Below are positions 1 to 11,047 of a DNA stretch of 64,000 nt, in pieces. Numbering within the stretch: position 1 is the first letter of the stretch; every line of letters begins with the position of its first letter. The DNA is from Xanthoparmelia taractica (taxonomy: Eukaryota; Ascomycota; Lecanoromycetes; Lecanorales; Parmeliaceae), in NCBI GenBank assembly GCA_033085395.1, contig MU853184.1:186001-250000 (forward strand), in the 5' to 3' direction. The notes under the pieces are model-generated. The model searched no databases. It worked only from the letters and a program-made list of their open reading frames with translations, and was not told where the DNA came from. A program made the translations under genes and the position numbers.

Positions 1-129
1 GTGCTGCGCGCATTACTCTCCGATAATTCCATCTTTTCCTTCCTCCAACGCCTCTGTGCTTACCAAACCGTAGAGCGTAAAAATCTGTGTTTGTCTCTCG
101 AACGGAAGCCTTTCCGCCCACCCACCCAC

Positions 130-3100
130 TCACCCGTTCCTGCTGTAAGGATGAAACCCCCTATGGGCCCCCCTCCCTCCATGCCCGCCCCGATAATTCG
201 CCCCCGGCTTCCCCGCATTCTTCGGTCCCGTCGGCGCGTTCGCAGGCGCGCTGGGAGCTCCAGCCGGCGGTCCCGCACTACCCCTATTTCCACCCCTACC
301 CCCGGCCCCAGCACCCCTTCCACCACCACCAGGCTGCGGCACGTCGTCGTACATGCCTTCCCACGATGTAGGGCCGCCCTGCTGGTACGATTGCATCTGC
401 TGCGCTTCCTGCGCGGCGCGGCGCGCCTGCTGCTGTTCGTACTTTTGCTGCTCAAAGGCGAGTTGGTCTTGCGCGTTGTAGCCTGGGGTGCCGCGCCTGC
501 CTCCCGCTGCGCCGCCGGGGCCAAAGCCGGGGCCGGGGCTGGCGCCCATCGGACCGCCGCCGGCGTTGAAGTTGCCTCCTCCGCCGCCTTGCTGCGCTTG
601 GACTTGCTGCATTTGCATCTGCTGCATCTGCTGCATTTGTTGCAACATGGCTGGATTCATGCCGGCCATGCCGCCTTGGCCGCCTGGACTCTGCGGGAGT
701 GGGGACTGGGAGCCTTGTTGGCGGCCCATTTGGGCTTGTTGCATTTGTTGCAAGGCTTTCATTTGCTGCATTTGTTGCATTTGCTGCATCATGGCTGGAT
801 TCATAGCGCCCATAGCTCCCATGCCTCCGTTTTGCATTGCGGCTGCGGCCATTTGTTGCTGCATGGTGGTGAAGTACTGCTGCATCTTTTGCCAGTACTG
901 CGCCATCATTTGTGGCGTCATGCCGCCCATCATGTTCTGGCCACCTTGCTGGTTCTGGTTGCCTTGGTTTTGGTTAGAGTTGTTATCATAGCCGCGGTCG
1001 TTGTCGCGGAAGTCTTTGCCTCCACGGCCACCACCGCGTCCACCCCGTCGGCCTTGGGACTCTTCTTCTTCGCGCATGTTACCTCGAGGTTGGGCTTTTT
1101 TAACTTCGATGGGCTTGCCGAGGATTTGGAGATCACCTGCTAGAGTGGCGTCGACGGCTGCTTCGCTATCGAAAGTGACGAAGCCGAAACCTCGAGGACG
1201 GCCAGTGTCCTTGTCCATCATGAGAGTGGCATCGACAACCCGTCCGAACTGGGCGAAATACTCTTTAAAGACATGTTCGTTGGCGTCTTGGCTGACGCCT
1301 CCAACAAAGATCTTGCTTGTGCGTTCTTGTTCATCACGAGGAATAGCCCGCTTGGGGTCGATCTTGGAAGATAGTGAGCTTTTGGTTCTGGAATTGGGGG
1401 AAAGGAGCCTAGTGGGTGTTTTGGTGGAAGTAGATATATCGGGTCTTACAATCTTGCCATCCAAATAGTGTTCCTTTACCATTACTACGTTGACAGTCTT
1501 GGGATCCTTGAAGGTGAGGAAGCCAAATCCACGTGATCGGCCACTGGCGCCATCGCGCATAACGGTACATTCTTGCACTTCGCCGAAGGTTGAGAAGTAT
1601 TCCTTCAAAGATTCTAAGGCGGTAGTGATCAATCAGAAGGAGTTCTAAAAGACACAGGCTTGTTAGGGCTGAATGTACGCACGGTCGGTAGTCTCCCAGT
1701 TCAATCCGCCAATGAACATTTTTCTATATGCCGGAGGGAATAGTTAGCAATGAACATTTTAGAAAAAGCAATCAAGCAAGCAGGAGACATGAGAACATGC
1801 AAGGCAGGGTTAGCATAGTAGACATGAAAGTCAAGTGAGCCCACGGAAGTATCCAGGTTCCAGAAGGTGGTCCAGCTGCAGTCGATGATTGCTTATCGTA
1901 GTAGCCCTCGGAAGGGCGTTGAAACGTTCTAGGAAGACTTCAGACTTGGAGTGTGGCATTTGATTTGGTATGCGCATGCGTATGCACGCCAGGAGATGGT
2001 GAACCCTTTGTCATCGAGCACACTTTCGGCTTCTGACATGGAGGTGGGGATGATGACAGGCAGCACACCACATACCACAGAGTACACGGACGGATCAATG
2101 TACACGTGGATGATTCGTCTTTTGCTATAGAGTCGTATGCTAGGTACCGGTACGCGGCCACTATACTTCGCTGAAGCCAAGCATGGCATGACATGGGCGT
2201 CTGCATCCTAACCTGCTCTATGAAGATAGTATCGACAATAAGCTATGTAGCAGCAGTAGTGGTTCTATTATGAGGTAACGAGGTAGTCCGGTTGTCGTGC
2301 AGTGGGCATACTGATCCACTTATTCCCACTCTATCGCCCATTTCATCAAGAATTCCGCTTCTGGTTTGGGGGAGCCACATGTTTTTCCAAGACGCAGGCC
2401 ACCAGCTTCTGAGCCATACTACTCATGCTGCAGACTGTTCAAGCAAAGCTTTAGATACTGCCCCGACCCCTAGAATCCCAAAGTTTTCCAACCATCCACA
2501 CAGACTCAAAGACCGTGGAGGCGAGATCCTTCTTTCATCATGTAGGAGTTGATTTCGAGGTTCCGACTTAAACGTGACCAATGATATCTTCCTCGCTTCA
2601 TCCTCCTAGCTCAAGTTCATTTGCAATTGAGTTTGTCCACGGGAATACTGGATTTCATGGCTGGCATTCTGACAATAGTTCGTATCCAAGGTTCCCAACA
2701 TGTGCGACTGTGGGAGCACAGGCACAAAGTCAAAGGCAACGACATACTGCCCAAAGCAAGTTTGAAAGCACTAAAAGTCGCTGAAAATGGAACAATGATC
2801 CTTAACTTACCCGTCCTCTTTGATTCCAATCGGTGCTGGCTCCTGTTCCATTGCCGCATCATTGTACTGATGTGCGTTTCCTCCGTTTGCCTGCCCAGCG
2901 TTCCATGATGGCCCGGTATCACCATTGTCACCGTTCTCATAAATTGGCTCATTTGCTACAGGTACGCTTCCTGACTCTTCTTCTTTCGGCTCTTGATTCG
3001 TATTGCTCGTGAGCGTACTATTGTCATTTGGAGCTGGAAGTTGTGTGGCCTCAGGCTGGAAATCTGGAACGGAGGGATCGGGTTTCGCTGCTGTATCGTC

Positions 3101-3242
3101 TGCATCGTAGCTGATAGAGAAGATGTCAGGAATATGATAGTGGATACGGTATGGAGTAGGGTAAAGTGTTAGTGCAATTCTGCGATCGGTGGACTCACAG
3201 GTCTGCGAAGAGATCCTCTTCGAGCTCCTCAGGCTCAGTCAT
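130..3242 (-). CDS. HRP1: Hrp1/Nab4-type hnRNP, two-RRM mRNA 3'-end processing and export factor
   Basis: Rebuilt with five exons on the minus strand: 3242-3199, 3110-2811, 1723-1683, 1613-1450 and 1362-130, giving 593 aa. RRM1 runs from about residue 116 (KMFIGGLNWETTD) to 190 and RRM2 from about 200 (KIFVGGVSQ) to 276; both carry clear RNP1 (GFGFLTF, GFGFVTF) and RNP2 cores. An acidic, Asp/Glu-rich N-terminus precedes RRM1. After RRM2 come an RGG patch and a long Gln/Met/Gly-rich tail ending in a GGRGAHRGF-type region. In the family this protein binds UA-rich 3'-UTR elements as part of cleavage factor IB and shuttles between nucleus and cytoplasm. All splice joins restore the family sequence; the 87-nt intron at 1363-1449 is in frame and could be misread as coding. 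The 1087-nt intron 1724-2810 is far longer than any other here. Start chosen at the first Met before the acidic segment. Confidence 0.93.
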
Positions 3243-3966
3243 GTTGGATGTTAGTGGAAGGATGGAGTTCTTTTATGGGATATATGGAAGCTCCCGAGGT
3301 GAGCTGTCTCACATTCAGAGCTTGCAGCTAAGATACAGCCCCCAGCAGTTATGTGGTTCCGCAGGGACACGCAGTGATGGAAATCAAGGACCAAAAGTTA
3401 CTTAGACCCCAAGGTGAAGATGAAACGGATCAAGTATTGAGAGTGTAATGACTTGGGAGAAGGAGAAGAATATGACACGTATGAAGTATTGAGGATCGAT
3501 CAAAGAACGAAGTGAGGTCGGAGCTGAAAGATTCAAGTTGCTCAGACTTTGACCGGCGGCTAATTCTACAACCGCTAGCCGCTTTCAGACTGCTTTTTGT
3601 AGGATAGTTATGCGTGCCGGGTTGTACTTGTTCTATTCCTGAGCAGCTGGACTCTATACGACTTAGCATGGCTTTCAGAAAGCCTCCTAACCAGGTATGT
3701 ATCAACACCACGAGCGCTCATCTATGAGACATTGTCTGATGAAGTGACGCAGGAAATGGTTCAGGTCGGTTCGTAGTCTATTTTAACCCCGGAGAAGTTG
3801 CATCTTCTCGTATGTATGATGGCAGTATTTGCTAAATTACATACCGACCAACAGATTCTAGCGAGTGTGTACTCCTTGGAATTTCCAAAATCAGCGCAGG
3901 CCCAGCTAATCATCTTCAGCAAAAGCACCTCTCCCTTCTGGCGTAACAGACCAAGCAATTCCAGAA
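3243..3966. promoter_or_regulatory. Shared intergenic promoter region between HRP1 and GYP1
   Basis: This 724-bp stretch separates two divergent start codons (HRP1 to the left, GYP1 to the right), so it must hold both promoters and 5' UTRs. No convincing ORF or TATA box stands out; small open frames on both strands show no family resemblance. Confidence 0.5.
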
Positions 3967-5838
3967 ATGTCTCGTCCAAGGCTGCGGATTCCAGTATGGT
4001 TGTTGGTGCATCATACTCGCATACAGATATTCTGAAATTTGATTCTTTGTGAGACGCAATCTGTACATGTTCCGGGCTTCAACTGACAGCCTTGGAGGTC
4101 GCTGACGCCTTCGAACTCAAGGCCTCACACACCTCCATCTACTTCCAAGGGTAACACTCGCAATACGTCAACTCCACCTCCAAGCTCCAACTCCGCTCTT
4201 TCTTCGCCCCCCAAACGACCCACGTATCCTCAATTCGTGTCACACACCAACAGTGATTGGAATGTCGGCCATGACGACTTTGATGAAGACGAAGACGACG
4301 CTGAACGCTATTTCTACAGTGATAACATAGACGAGGATGAGTTTGGATTGCCAAGTATATCGAGTATGCGGAGAGAGGCAAAGAAGAGGATACCTAACAG
4401 GAAGACCAATGACCCTGGTGGGGGGGCTGGAAAGGTTAGCAACGGCAGGGACTCAATGCTTATACCAGAGCGACTACTTGGACGAGCAAGAGCAAACAGC
4501 TCAGACATTGCAGAAGAACGAGGAGCTCCGACCTATCCCACAGCCAACCAGAGCGAAGGGAAGATATTGAGGCCCCAATACAAAGAAATCCTACGCGGTA
4601 CGTCTTCCTTAATACTCAGTCTTAGGGTGTACTGAATCCGTGTCTGCAGATCCTGCAAACTCTCTCCACCTGATAAATCAGCCTCCACTCCCCCAGAATG
4701 CAAATCCCAAAGAAGTAGAAGCCCATTCCACCCGGATATCTCGAATCAATAAGTTTAAGCGAATCCTTCAGGCAAGCTCCATTCCACTATCCGATCTTCG
4801 GGACTCGTCTTGGTCGGGCATTCCTGAAGAGATGCGCGCCATGTCATGGCAGCTCCTCCTTGGTTACCTTCCAACAAGCAGCGAACGACGTGTTGCAACC
4901 CTCGAGCGCAAGCGAAAGGCCTACTTGGATGGCGTGCGTCAGGCATTCGAACGAAGTGGTAGCACCTCCCATGCATCCAATGGCCGGACTTCGACGACTA
5001 GTCAAGCGCGAATCCGCGGTCTCGACGAAGCGTTGTGGCATCAAATCTCAATAGACGTACCCCGGACAAGCCCTCATCTACAACTCTACAGCTATGAAGC
5101 AACCCAGCGCTCTCTCGAACGAATACTCTACGTCTGGGCAATCCGCCATCCAGCCAGCGGATACGTGCAAGGGATCAACGACCTCGTTACACCCTTCTGG
5201 CAGGTCTTCCTAGGCAGCTACATTACGGACAACAACGTTGAAAGTGGGATGGACCCCGGGCAGCTTCCGAAACCGGTCTTGGACGCCGTAGAGGCGGATT
5301 CTTTCTGGTGCCTCACGAAACTGCTAGATGGTATACAGGACAACTACATATATGCTCAGCCGGGGATCGTGCGGCAGGTGAATGCACTTCGTGACTTGAC
5401 CACACGCATTGATGCTGGCCTAGCGAAGCACCTGGAGAATGAGGGCGTGGAATTCATGCAGTTTAGCTTTCGGTGGATGAACTGTCTGCTAATGCGAGAG
5501 GTGTCTGTGAAGAATACTATCCGAATGTGGGACACCTATATGGCTGAAGAGCAAGGATTTTCCGAGTTCCACTTGTACGTATGTGCGGCTTTTCTGGTGA
5601 AGTGGTCTGAACAGCTCGTGAAGATGGATTTTCAGGTTCGTCGAACCTCTCCTCGGCGCTTCTTTTTGCAAAGTCGAAGCTGACAGGCAAACAGGAGACC
5701 ATGATGTTCTTGCAAGCTTTACCGACGCGAGACTGGACGGAGAAAGACATTGAACTGCTGCTCAGCGAGGCGTTTATATGGCAAAGTTTATTCCGAGGCT
5801 CGAGTGCGCATCTGAGGAACTCTAGCGGTATCACGTAA
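3967..5838 (+). CDS. GYP1: TBC-domain Rab GTPase-activating protein, Gyp1 type
   Basis: Four exons: 3967-3993, 4090-4597, 4650-5635 and 5695-5838, giving 554 aa. The first exon encodes only nine residues (MSRPRLRIP) and splices to PWRSLTP. The N-terminal third is Ser/Pro-rich and acidic. The TBC domain spans roughly residues 232-535, with the opening motif SGIPEEMRAMSW, the arginine-finger motif IDVPRT (Arg317) and the glutamine-finger motif GYVQG (Gln352), so both catalytic fingers are kept. In the family Gyp1 stimulates GTP hydrolysis on Ypt1/Rab1 at the Golgi; that substrate is inferred from homology. The last exon supplies the closing TBC helices (LPTRDWTEKDIELLLSEAF). The first exon is the least certain part, because it rests on a nine-codon match and good splice sites. 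Confidence 0.9.
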
Positions 5839-6956
5839 ATACTAGAAATCAGGGTAGGTAGGGCCCGATATAGCATAACAATGTCTGTTGCATTTGTTCC
5901 AACTCACATACTGCGCTTGTTGCATACAACCACATTCATAGCGGCACCAGTACAACTCAGCATCTCACAAACCGACGAATCTTCATAACTCAACCCAAAC
6001 AAAAATTGCATCAACGCGATAAAGGATCCCCACGCTCCTCGATGTGCTCTGCGAACGATTCCCATCATCCCCACCTTGCTCTTCGCGCGTCTGTTCTGCA
6101 CTATAGCCCATTGCTCCGTTAGCTAGCTGGGTGATACTGTCATGGGTAAGGATTCCTCAACTCCGCTTCTTGGTTTCGAAGGCCCCGCTAAAGTGGTGGG
6201 TGGGGTTCTGGGCGGTGGGATGAAGTCTCGAGGACTTTTGTCCATGTAAGGCGTTTGATAGGGGACAAAAGCGTTGCACGTACCCATGAGGCGGACCAGC
6301 CATCTTCAGGTCTTTCATGGTCAAGTTGGCATTTGTCGTGATCGATTTGTCCGTTTACAAGTACCACGGGTTCATCATAAAGCCGGACGCCTACGTATAC
6401 ATGTTCCGTCAACTTCTTGCCAGCCGGAAGACTAGGAAACAGATCGTTGTTGGGCTTATATGCATCTTCATCCGTCTTGGACGGCTTATTCTGTCAAGCT
6501 TTGGGTTGATATTGTGTATACGAAATCTTCGACATGATGTTCTAGGATTTTCGTCACGCCAGTACCCACAGTCGCCGCTGTTGGCGCAATACGAAATTGA
6601 TAGCACAAGGGACGGCCTTTTCTGCTTTTGCACGCTGCTGACAGACTAGGGGAGATGGCTTGGCTGGAGAAATATCAACATCCGTTGCTTTTAGCTCGGG
6701 TTGCTTCTATTCCAATCCTTTAACCTTTCTCGAGCCGACTTCGCACGACTCGCCCGCAGCCTTCCTTTTGACAAGATCCTTTGTCTCGTTACCACTGTCC
6801 ATGGATTGACAGCGCTTGAACAACTCCCGACTGGACAATTGCCTCATCTCCATGGGCGGCGACATGCTCGACTTGATCCCCAAGGGCGTCTTGCCATGCT
6901 GATGTAAAAGCTGCGTGCTCGTTGCACCCCCCACACGATAACATGGGGTGAATCGT

Positions 6957-7299
6957 AAAGCTGTCAAATTTGCATGATCTGAAACATGTCCAAAGCGCAG
7001 GATCTCGCATTGAACACGCAGGATCGAGATGATATAGTGTATTCTCGGACCTTGTTAGGAATAGGTACCTGGCGTGGGGCCTAGAGTGCTACATACTCTA
7101 CTTAATGGACGCCGGCTCACTGTAGCGACTGTACTCCATCTCGACGCGGAAAGTTTTCAAGGTTTGCCCCCCCCCCCTCCCCCCCCCCTCACACCAACGA
7201 AAAGGCAATCTGAGGCTTGGACAATCGTGCAGGATCGAGCTGTCAAACCTGCATAACTTGACGTCATTTCTCCATAAAAGCTGTCAGACTTGCATTATC
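6957..7299 (+). repeat. Three-copy dispersed 18-bp motif AGCTGTCARAYYTGCAT
   Basis: Near-identical copies begin at about 6959, 7238 and 7279. Copies one and three share AAAGCTGTCA at their left edge; copy two is preceded by GCAGGATCGAG, a string that also occurs at 7018-7028. Copies differ only at a few purine or pyrimidine transitions. There is no ORF around them. They could be remnants of a longer duplicated segment or binding sites. Confidence 0.6.
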
Positions 7300-7740
7300 G
7301 ATTGAGTATATTCTCCCTGAAATTTTGGCGTGCGCCATCGGACCCACTTGCCGGAGGTTTACTCCAGTCCGGCTGAAGTATATTCATCATGATCGTAAAG
7401 TAAAGAATCTTGCTTGTCCTCCGACGTGCAACCGAGACTTTCAGCGCCTGTGCCAGTGTCAAAGTGGCATACTCTGTCTGTTTCGCCCCTTCCCTTCCAG
7501 CCCTTTATCGACGACCTTCATCATCACTCGGAGTCCGTACGTACATACATACCCACCCACCTACAGTAAAACATAAACAACCGGGCCTAGCAGGCATTTT
7601 ACAGCGATTGCGATGGGATCTCTGTTTTGGGATATGTTGTGCGGTTGGGCCGGGATCTCTGCTTTGGATATCTCTATTTTGGTGTTGGGGAATGGGAGGA
7701 AAGGGGGCGAGTATTGGAGTAAAAGGGGGGATGGAGAGTG

Positions 7741-8160
7741 AAAAGGCCCTGTGAATGTGAAACTTGTAGAGCGGAGTGGAACGGAGCGGAACGGAACGGA
7801 GGGAATGAATGGTAGGGAGTGGAGCGGAGAGAATGGGACGGAATGGAATGGGATGGGATGAGATGGGATAGGATAAGATGGGATAGGATGGGATGATGGG
7901 GTTGGATGGGATGGCATGGCATGGTAGGGAATGGTATGGGATTGGATGAGATGGAATAGGATAAGATAGGATAGGGATGGGCATGGGAACGGCATGGCAG
8001 GGAACGGGAAGGGATAGGGACTGGATGGAATGGGATAGGATAGGATAGGGACTGGATGGAATGGGATAGGATAGGATGAGATGGTATGGCAGGGAATGGG
8101 CATGGGATGGGATGGTATGTGATGGCATGGGAAGGGATAGAATAGAATAGAATAGGGGCA
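7741..8160 (+). repeat. Degenerate GGRAT/GGRAC pentanucleotide satellite tract
   Basis: About 420 bp built from five-base units such as GGGAT, GGAAT, GGAAC and GGCAT, purine-rich on the plus strand. Longer direct duplications are nested inside, for example the string around 8006-8040 recurs at 8047-8078. Because 5 and 3 share no factor, all three minus frames read the same cyclic Ser-His-Pro-Ile-Pro pentapeptide, which explains the long overlapping open frames here. It is not a gene. Confidence 0.85.
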
Positions 8161-8711
8161 CATATATCAGTCGTCGTTCGTCAAGGTACGGAAGGAAGGG
8201 AGGGAGGTAATGTGTAAGTGTGTAAACGAGCGATATGATAGATTTGAGTCTTGGCTTGACAATCGGGGATGGAATGGGAATGAGAATGGGAAGGGGAATA
8301 GGAATAGGAATGGGAATGGGAGGGAATGAAGGGTGAGGTTGATGTGATGGGATGATGTGCTGTGGTGCTGTCCAGTATAAGTATGACCTGCGTATGCATG
8401 CTCCGGGACAGTGCCTGCTTAGTGCTTAGGAAGACAAAAGTGGTGGGCGACAAGCTGCGTGCTTGGTACTTAGGGCATGGTAGGGTAGCAGAGAGACGGC
8501 GGTAGAGCATAGAGGCATTGGTGGATGTATGACATGACTTTTCGACCTACAACAACAAACTAGACGCCAGGAGATATACATTGATTGCAAGAACAAAGAC
8601 CGAGGCCAATGTGTATTTCATAACATCGACACACCCCACATATAACAGCAGATATCTTACTGACCGCCACCTTTTTCTGATCATCCCTGCCCACACCACA
8701 TGAAAACGCAC

Positions 8712-10469
8712 CTACAACTCATCATGCTCACTGCCGTCATCCGCCGCATCTGAATCGGCAACAGCCGTCTTCACGGCCTCGGCAGCCTCACCTGCCGCGC
8801 TCTTCGCAGCGCTCTTTGCCGTCTCGGTTGCTGCCCTTGCTGCCTCGCCCATGCCCTCGGCCAAAGGTGCTTCAGTATCATCACCCGTCTCCTTCTTGCC
8901 CTCAAATGCGTCCACCTTGTACTTGCCATTCTCCTTGATGAACTCAGCTAGATCTTCGATTGTACGGGAGCCGGAGTAGGTGATTGGTTCCTGCTTGCCA
9001 CCGGCGGGAAAGAGTTTGATGGTTGGGAAGCCTTGGATCTCGTCGGGCACATCGTTGGCCGTGGCGTCAACTTTGGCGATGGTGACTTTGGCGCTGGCGG
9101 GATACATGGCAGCGAGTTCTTCGTACTTGGGGGCTAGGCTGTGGAGGAAGGGTCAGACTCCGACAATCTTAAACATGCGATTGAAGGGGCTCTTACGCTT
9201 TGCAGTGACCGCACCAGGGAGCGTAAAATTCGAGAAGAACATCGTTCTCATTGTCCAAAACAATCTCTTTGTAGTTATTGGCCACAACGACCTGGACAGG
9301 GCCCTCGTGCTTCTCCGGAACAGGCTCTGACTTGACGCTGGGGTCGACCTTGCCGTCTACGAAGTCCTGGACAAATGCGCCAATATCATCGTGTGTGAGC
9401 TTCTTGTCCTGGCTAAAGGGATATTTCTGGTTCTTGACCGTCTCCTGGATGGCGAAAGCTGGCCATTTGCCATCTTCCAGGTTCAGGTTACCAGCGTGCG
9501 CGCCGAAAGCCTTGGCGTCAATCGTGGCGAAGCTGATGACACCCTTGTGCTTTTGTGCGAGAGGCTTGAGTTCAGCGGCTAACTCAGCGCGCTCCTCTGG
9601 GGTCTCCGCGAATATGTAGGCCAATGGGATGCCAGCCTAGAACCAAATTAGCATGGCTCAATCTTGGGCTTAACAGGGTGAACATACCGCCATGTAGCCA
9701 GCATACGTCTCAGGGCCGACTTCGCCTACCAATGGCATGGCGGAGGTCTTTGTGAATTTCGTAATGGCTTCCTTATCGAAATTCTCCCCAAAGATGTCCT
9801 TACCCTCGTCAAATGATTTGTAGAGGACAACGGCTGGAAACTTGCCACCTTCGGCCTCAGCCAGCTTGGCGTCATTACAGGCGCCAAACAGGTAGTCATC
9901 TCTCATGGTCTCGGCGACCTCGCTGAAAGTGGTGTTGGACGTCTTGTCGCCAGCTTCAAAGAAAGCAATCACCACGACTTGGTCTGCTGTTTTGAATTCC
10001 TCAAATGTTTCAGATGTGAGAACTGATACCGCGGGTAGGGCTTGCTTGGTCATGTAGGAGATGATGCTAGATACAACGGTTAGCGAGGAAGCCTTCGAAA
10101 GTGGTGGCATACTACTCACGCAGGCGCCTTTCTTTGCCCTGAGTAGGGGCTCACATTGTCCGGGCCTCGGAAGACCTTGACGGTTGGATATCCCTCAACG
10201 CCATATTCCTTACATAAGTCGGCTTCTTCCGTGCAGTCAACCTTGACCAAGGGAATGTCCTTCTCTTTCAGCGTTGTTGCGGCTTCCTCATATTCTGGCG
10301 CCAATGCCTTGCAGTGGCCACACCATGGCGCAAAGAACTCTGCTAAGACAAGGTCATGGCTTTTGACAAAGTCTGTAAATGTGTCTTTCTTGAGGTCGTG
10401 GACGTCGGAAGCTGAAGCTACAGCAGCAGCTCCCACCAGCCCGAGGGCTACGCTCCTAAAGTTCCTCAT
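8712..10469 (-). CDS. PDI1: Protein disulfide isomerase with HDEL retention signal
   Basis: Four minus-strand exons: 10469-10120, 10066-9688, 9636-9197 and 9138-8712, giving 531 aa. A hydrophobic signal peptide covers about residues 1-20. Two thioredoxin-like catalytic domains carry WCGHCK active sites with CGHC at residues 50-53 (domain a) and 385-388 (domain a'), separated by the redox-inactive b and b' domains. The C-terminus is an Ala/acidic tail ending in HDEL, the fungal ER-retrieval signal. The protein forms and rearranges disulfides in secretory proteins in the ER lumen. Introns are 53, 51 and 58 nt with canonical borders. Length and domain order are normal for the family and nothing looks damaged. 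Confidence 0.97.
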
Positions 10470-11047
10470 GACTTTGGTATAGTTTTGAAATGAAAGTGAT
10501 GCCTTAGGTTGTAGGCTTGAAGGAAGAGAAGTGAGAGTTGGAGAGAGAGAAGATATATGTTGTTGATAATGTGTCCCTATGGATTTGTAAGGGTATGGGA
10601 AGGGCCATCTGGCATAAACTTCGCCGCACAACCGACCCTGATCCAATCAAGACTAAGCCTAAACCAGCTAAGCGCGAGACTTTTATATCCGAGTCTCGTA
10701 GGCTTAAATCCTCGCTCAATCGTCCCACTACCTTACAAAAGCCCTTTTGCGTTTGTACCACTCATCTCAACTATTTGTCATTTATTCATTGACATGATAC
10801 AGGGAGCTTTCAAATAGATTTACTAGACTGCCATTACCTTTAGTTTGTCAGGTTCTATGCATCTTTGGTATGCCGCTGGCGCCTGGTGGATGCCGGCGAG
10901 GCTGTGGATCTTTAATCCTTCAACCTGAAGTCTAAGGTTCCCCCCGCACTACCAGGGAGGTCGTTCATGTAGTACTGCAGGGCAGCCGGATTTGGTAGCA
11001 GTCGGAAGCAGACAAAGTCTGAGACACTCACGGACCCAAACGCCTCT
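10470..11047. promoter_or_regulatory. Intergenic region between PDI (minus) and the F-box-like membrane protein (plus)
   Basis: This 578-bp region contains both divergent promoters. Open frames that cross it in 10504-10817 are extensions or shadows without recognisable domains. I looked for, but cannot confirm, an unfolded-protein-response element. Confidence 0.4.

Larger units (their letters stand above)
5839..8711. other. Long gene-free interval with repeats between GYP1 and the PDI gene
   Basis: Nearly 2.9 kb without a recognisable gene. Open frames at 5904-6101 (minus), 6188-6412 (minus) and 6317-6649 (plus) show no family motifs. The interval holds a three-copy 18-bp motif (6957-7299), poly-C runs near 7164-7190, and the pentanucleotide tract at 7741-8160 with a weaker satellite-like patch at 8268-8330. 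It also contains the 3' ends of the two convergent flanking genes. Confidence 0.6.

Noticed and set aside
1..1143. 380-codon plus-strand open frame
   Set aside because: It is the antisense of the HRP1 tail; the minus strand gives a full RNA-binding protein and the plus frame is Leu/His-rich nonsense.
6317..6649. 110-codon plus frame with hydrophobic stretch
   Set aside because: No family resemblance; no partner exons; could be chance.
7505..8163. Long minus-strand open frames rich in Ser, His, Pro and Ile
   Set aside because: They are a by-product of the five-base repeat and exist in all three frames with the same peptide cycle.
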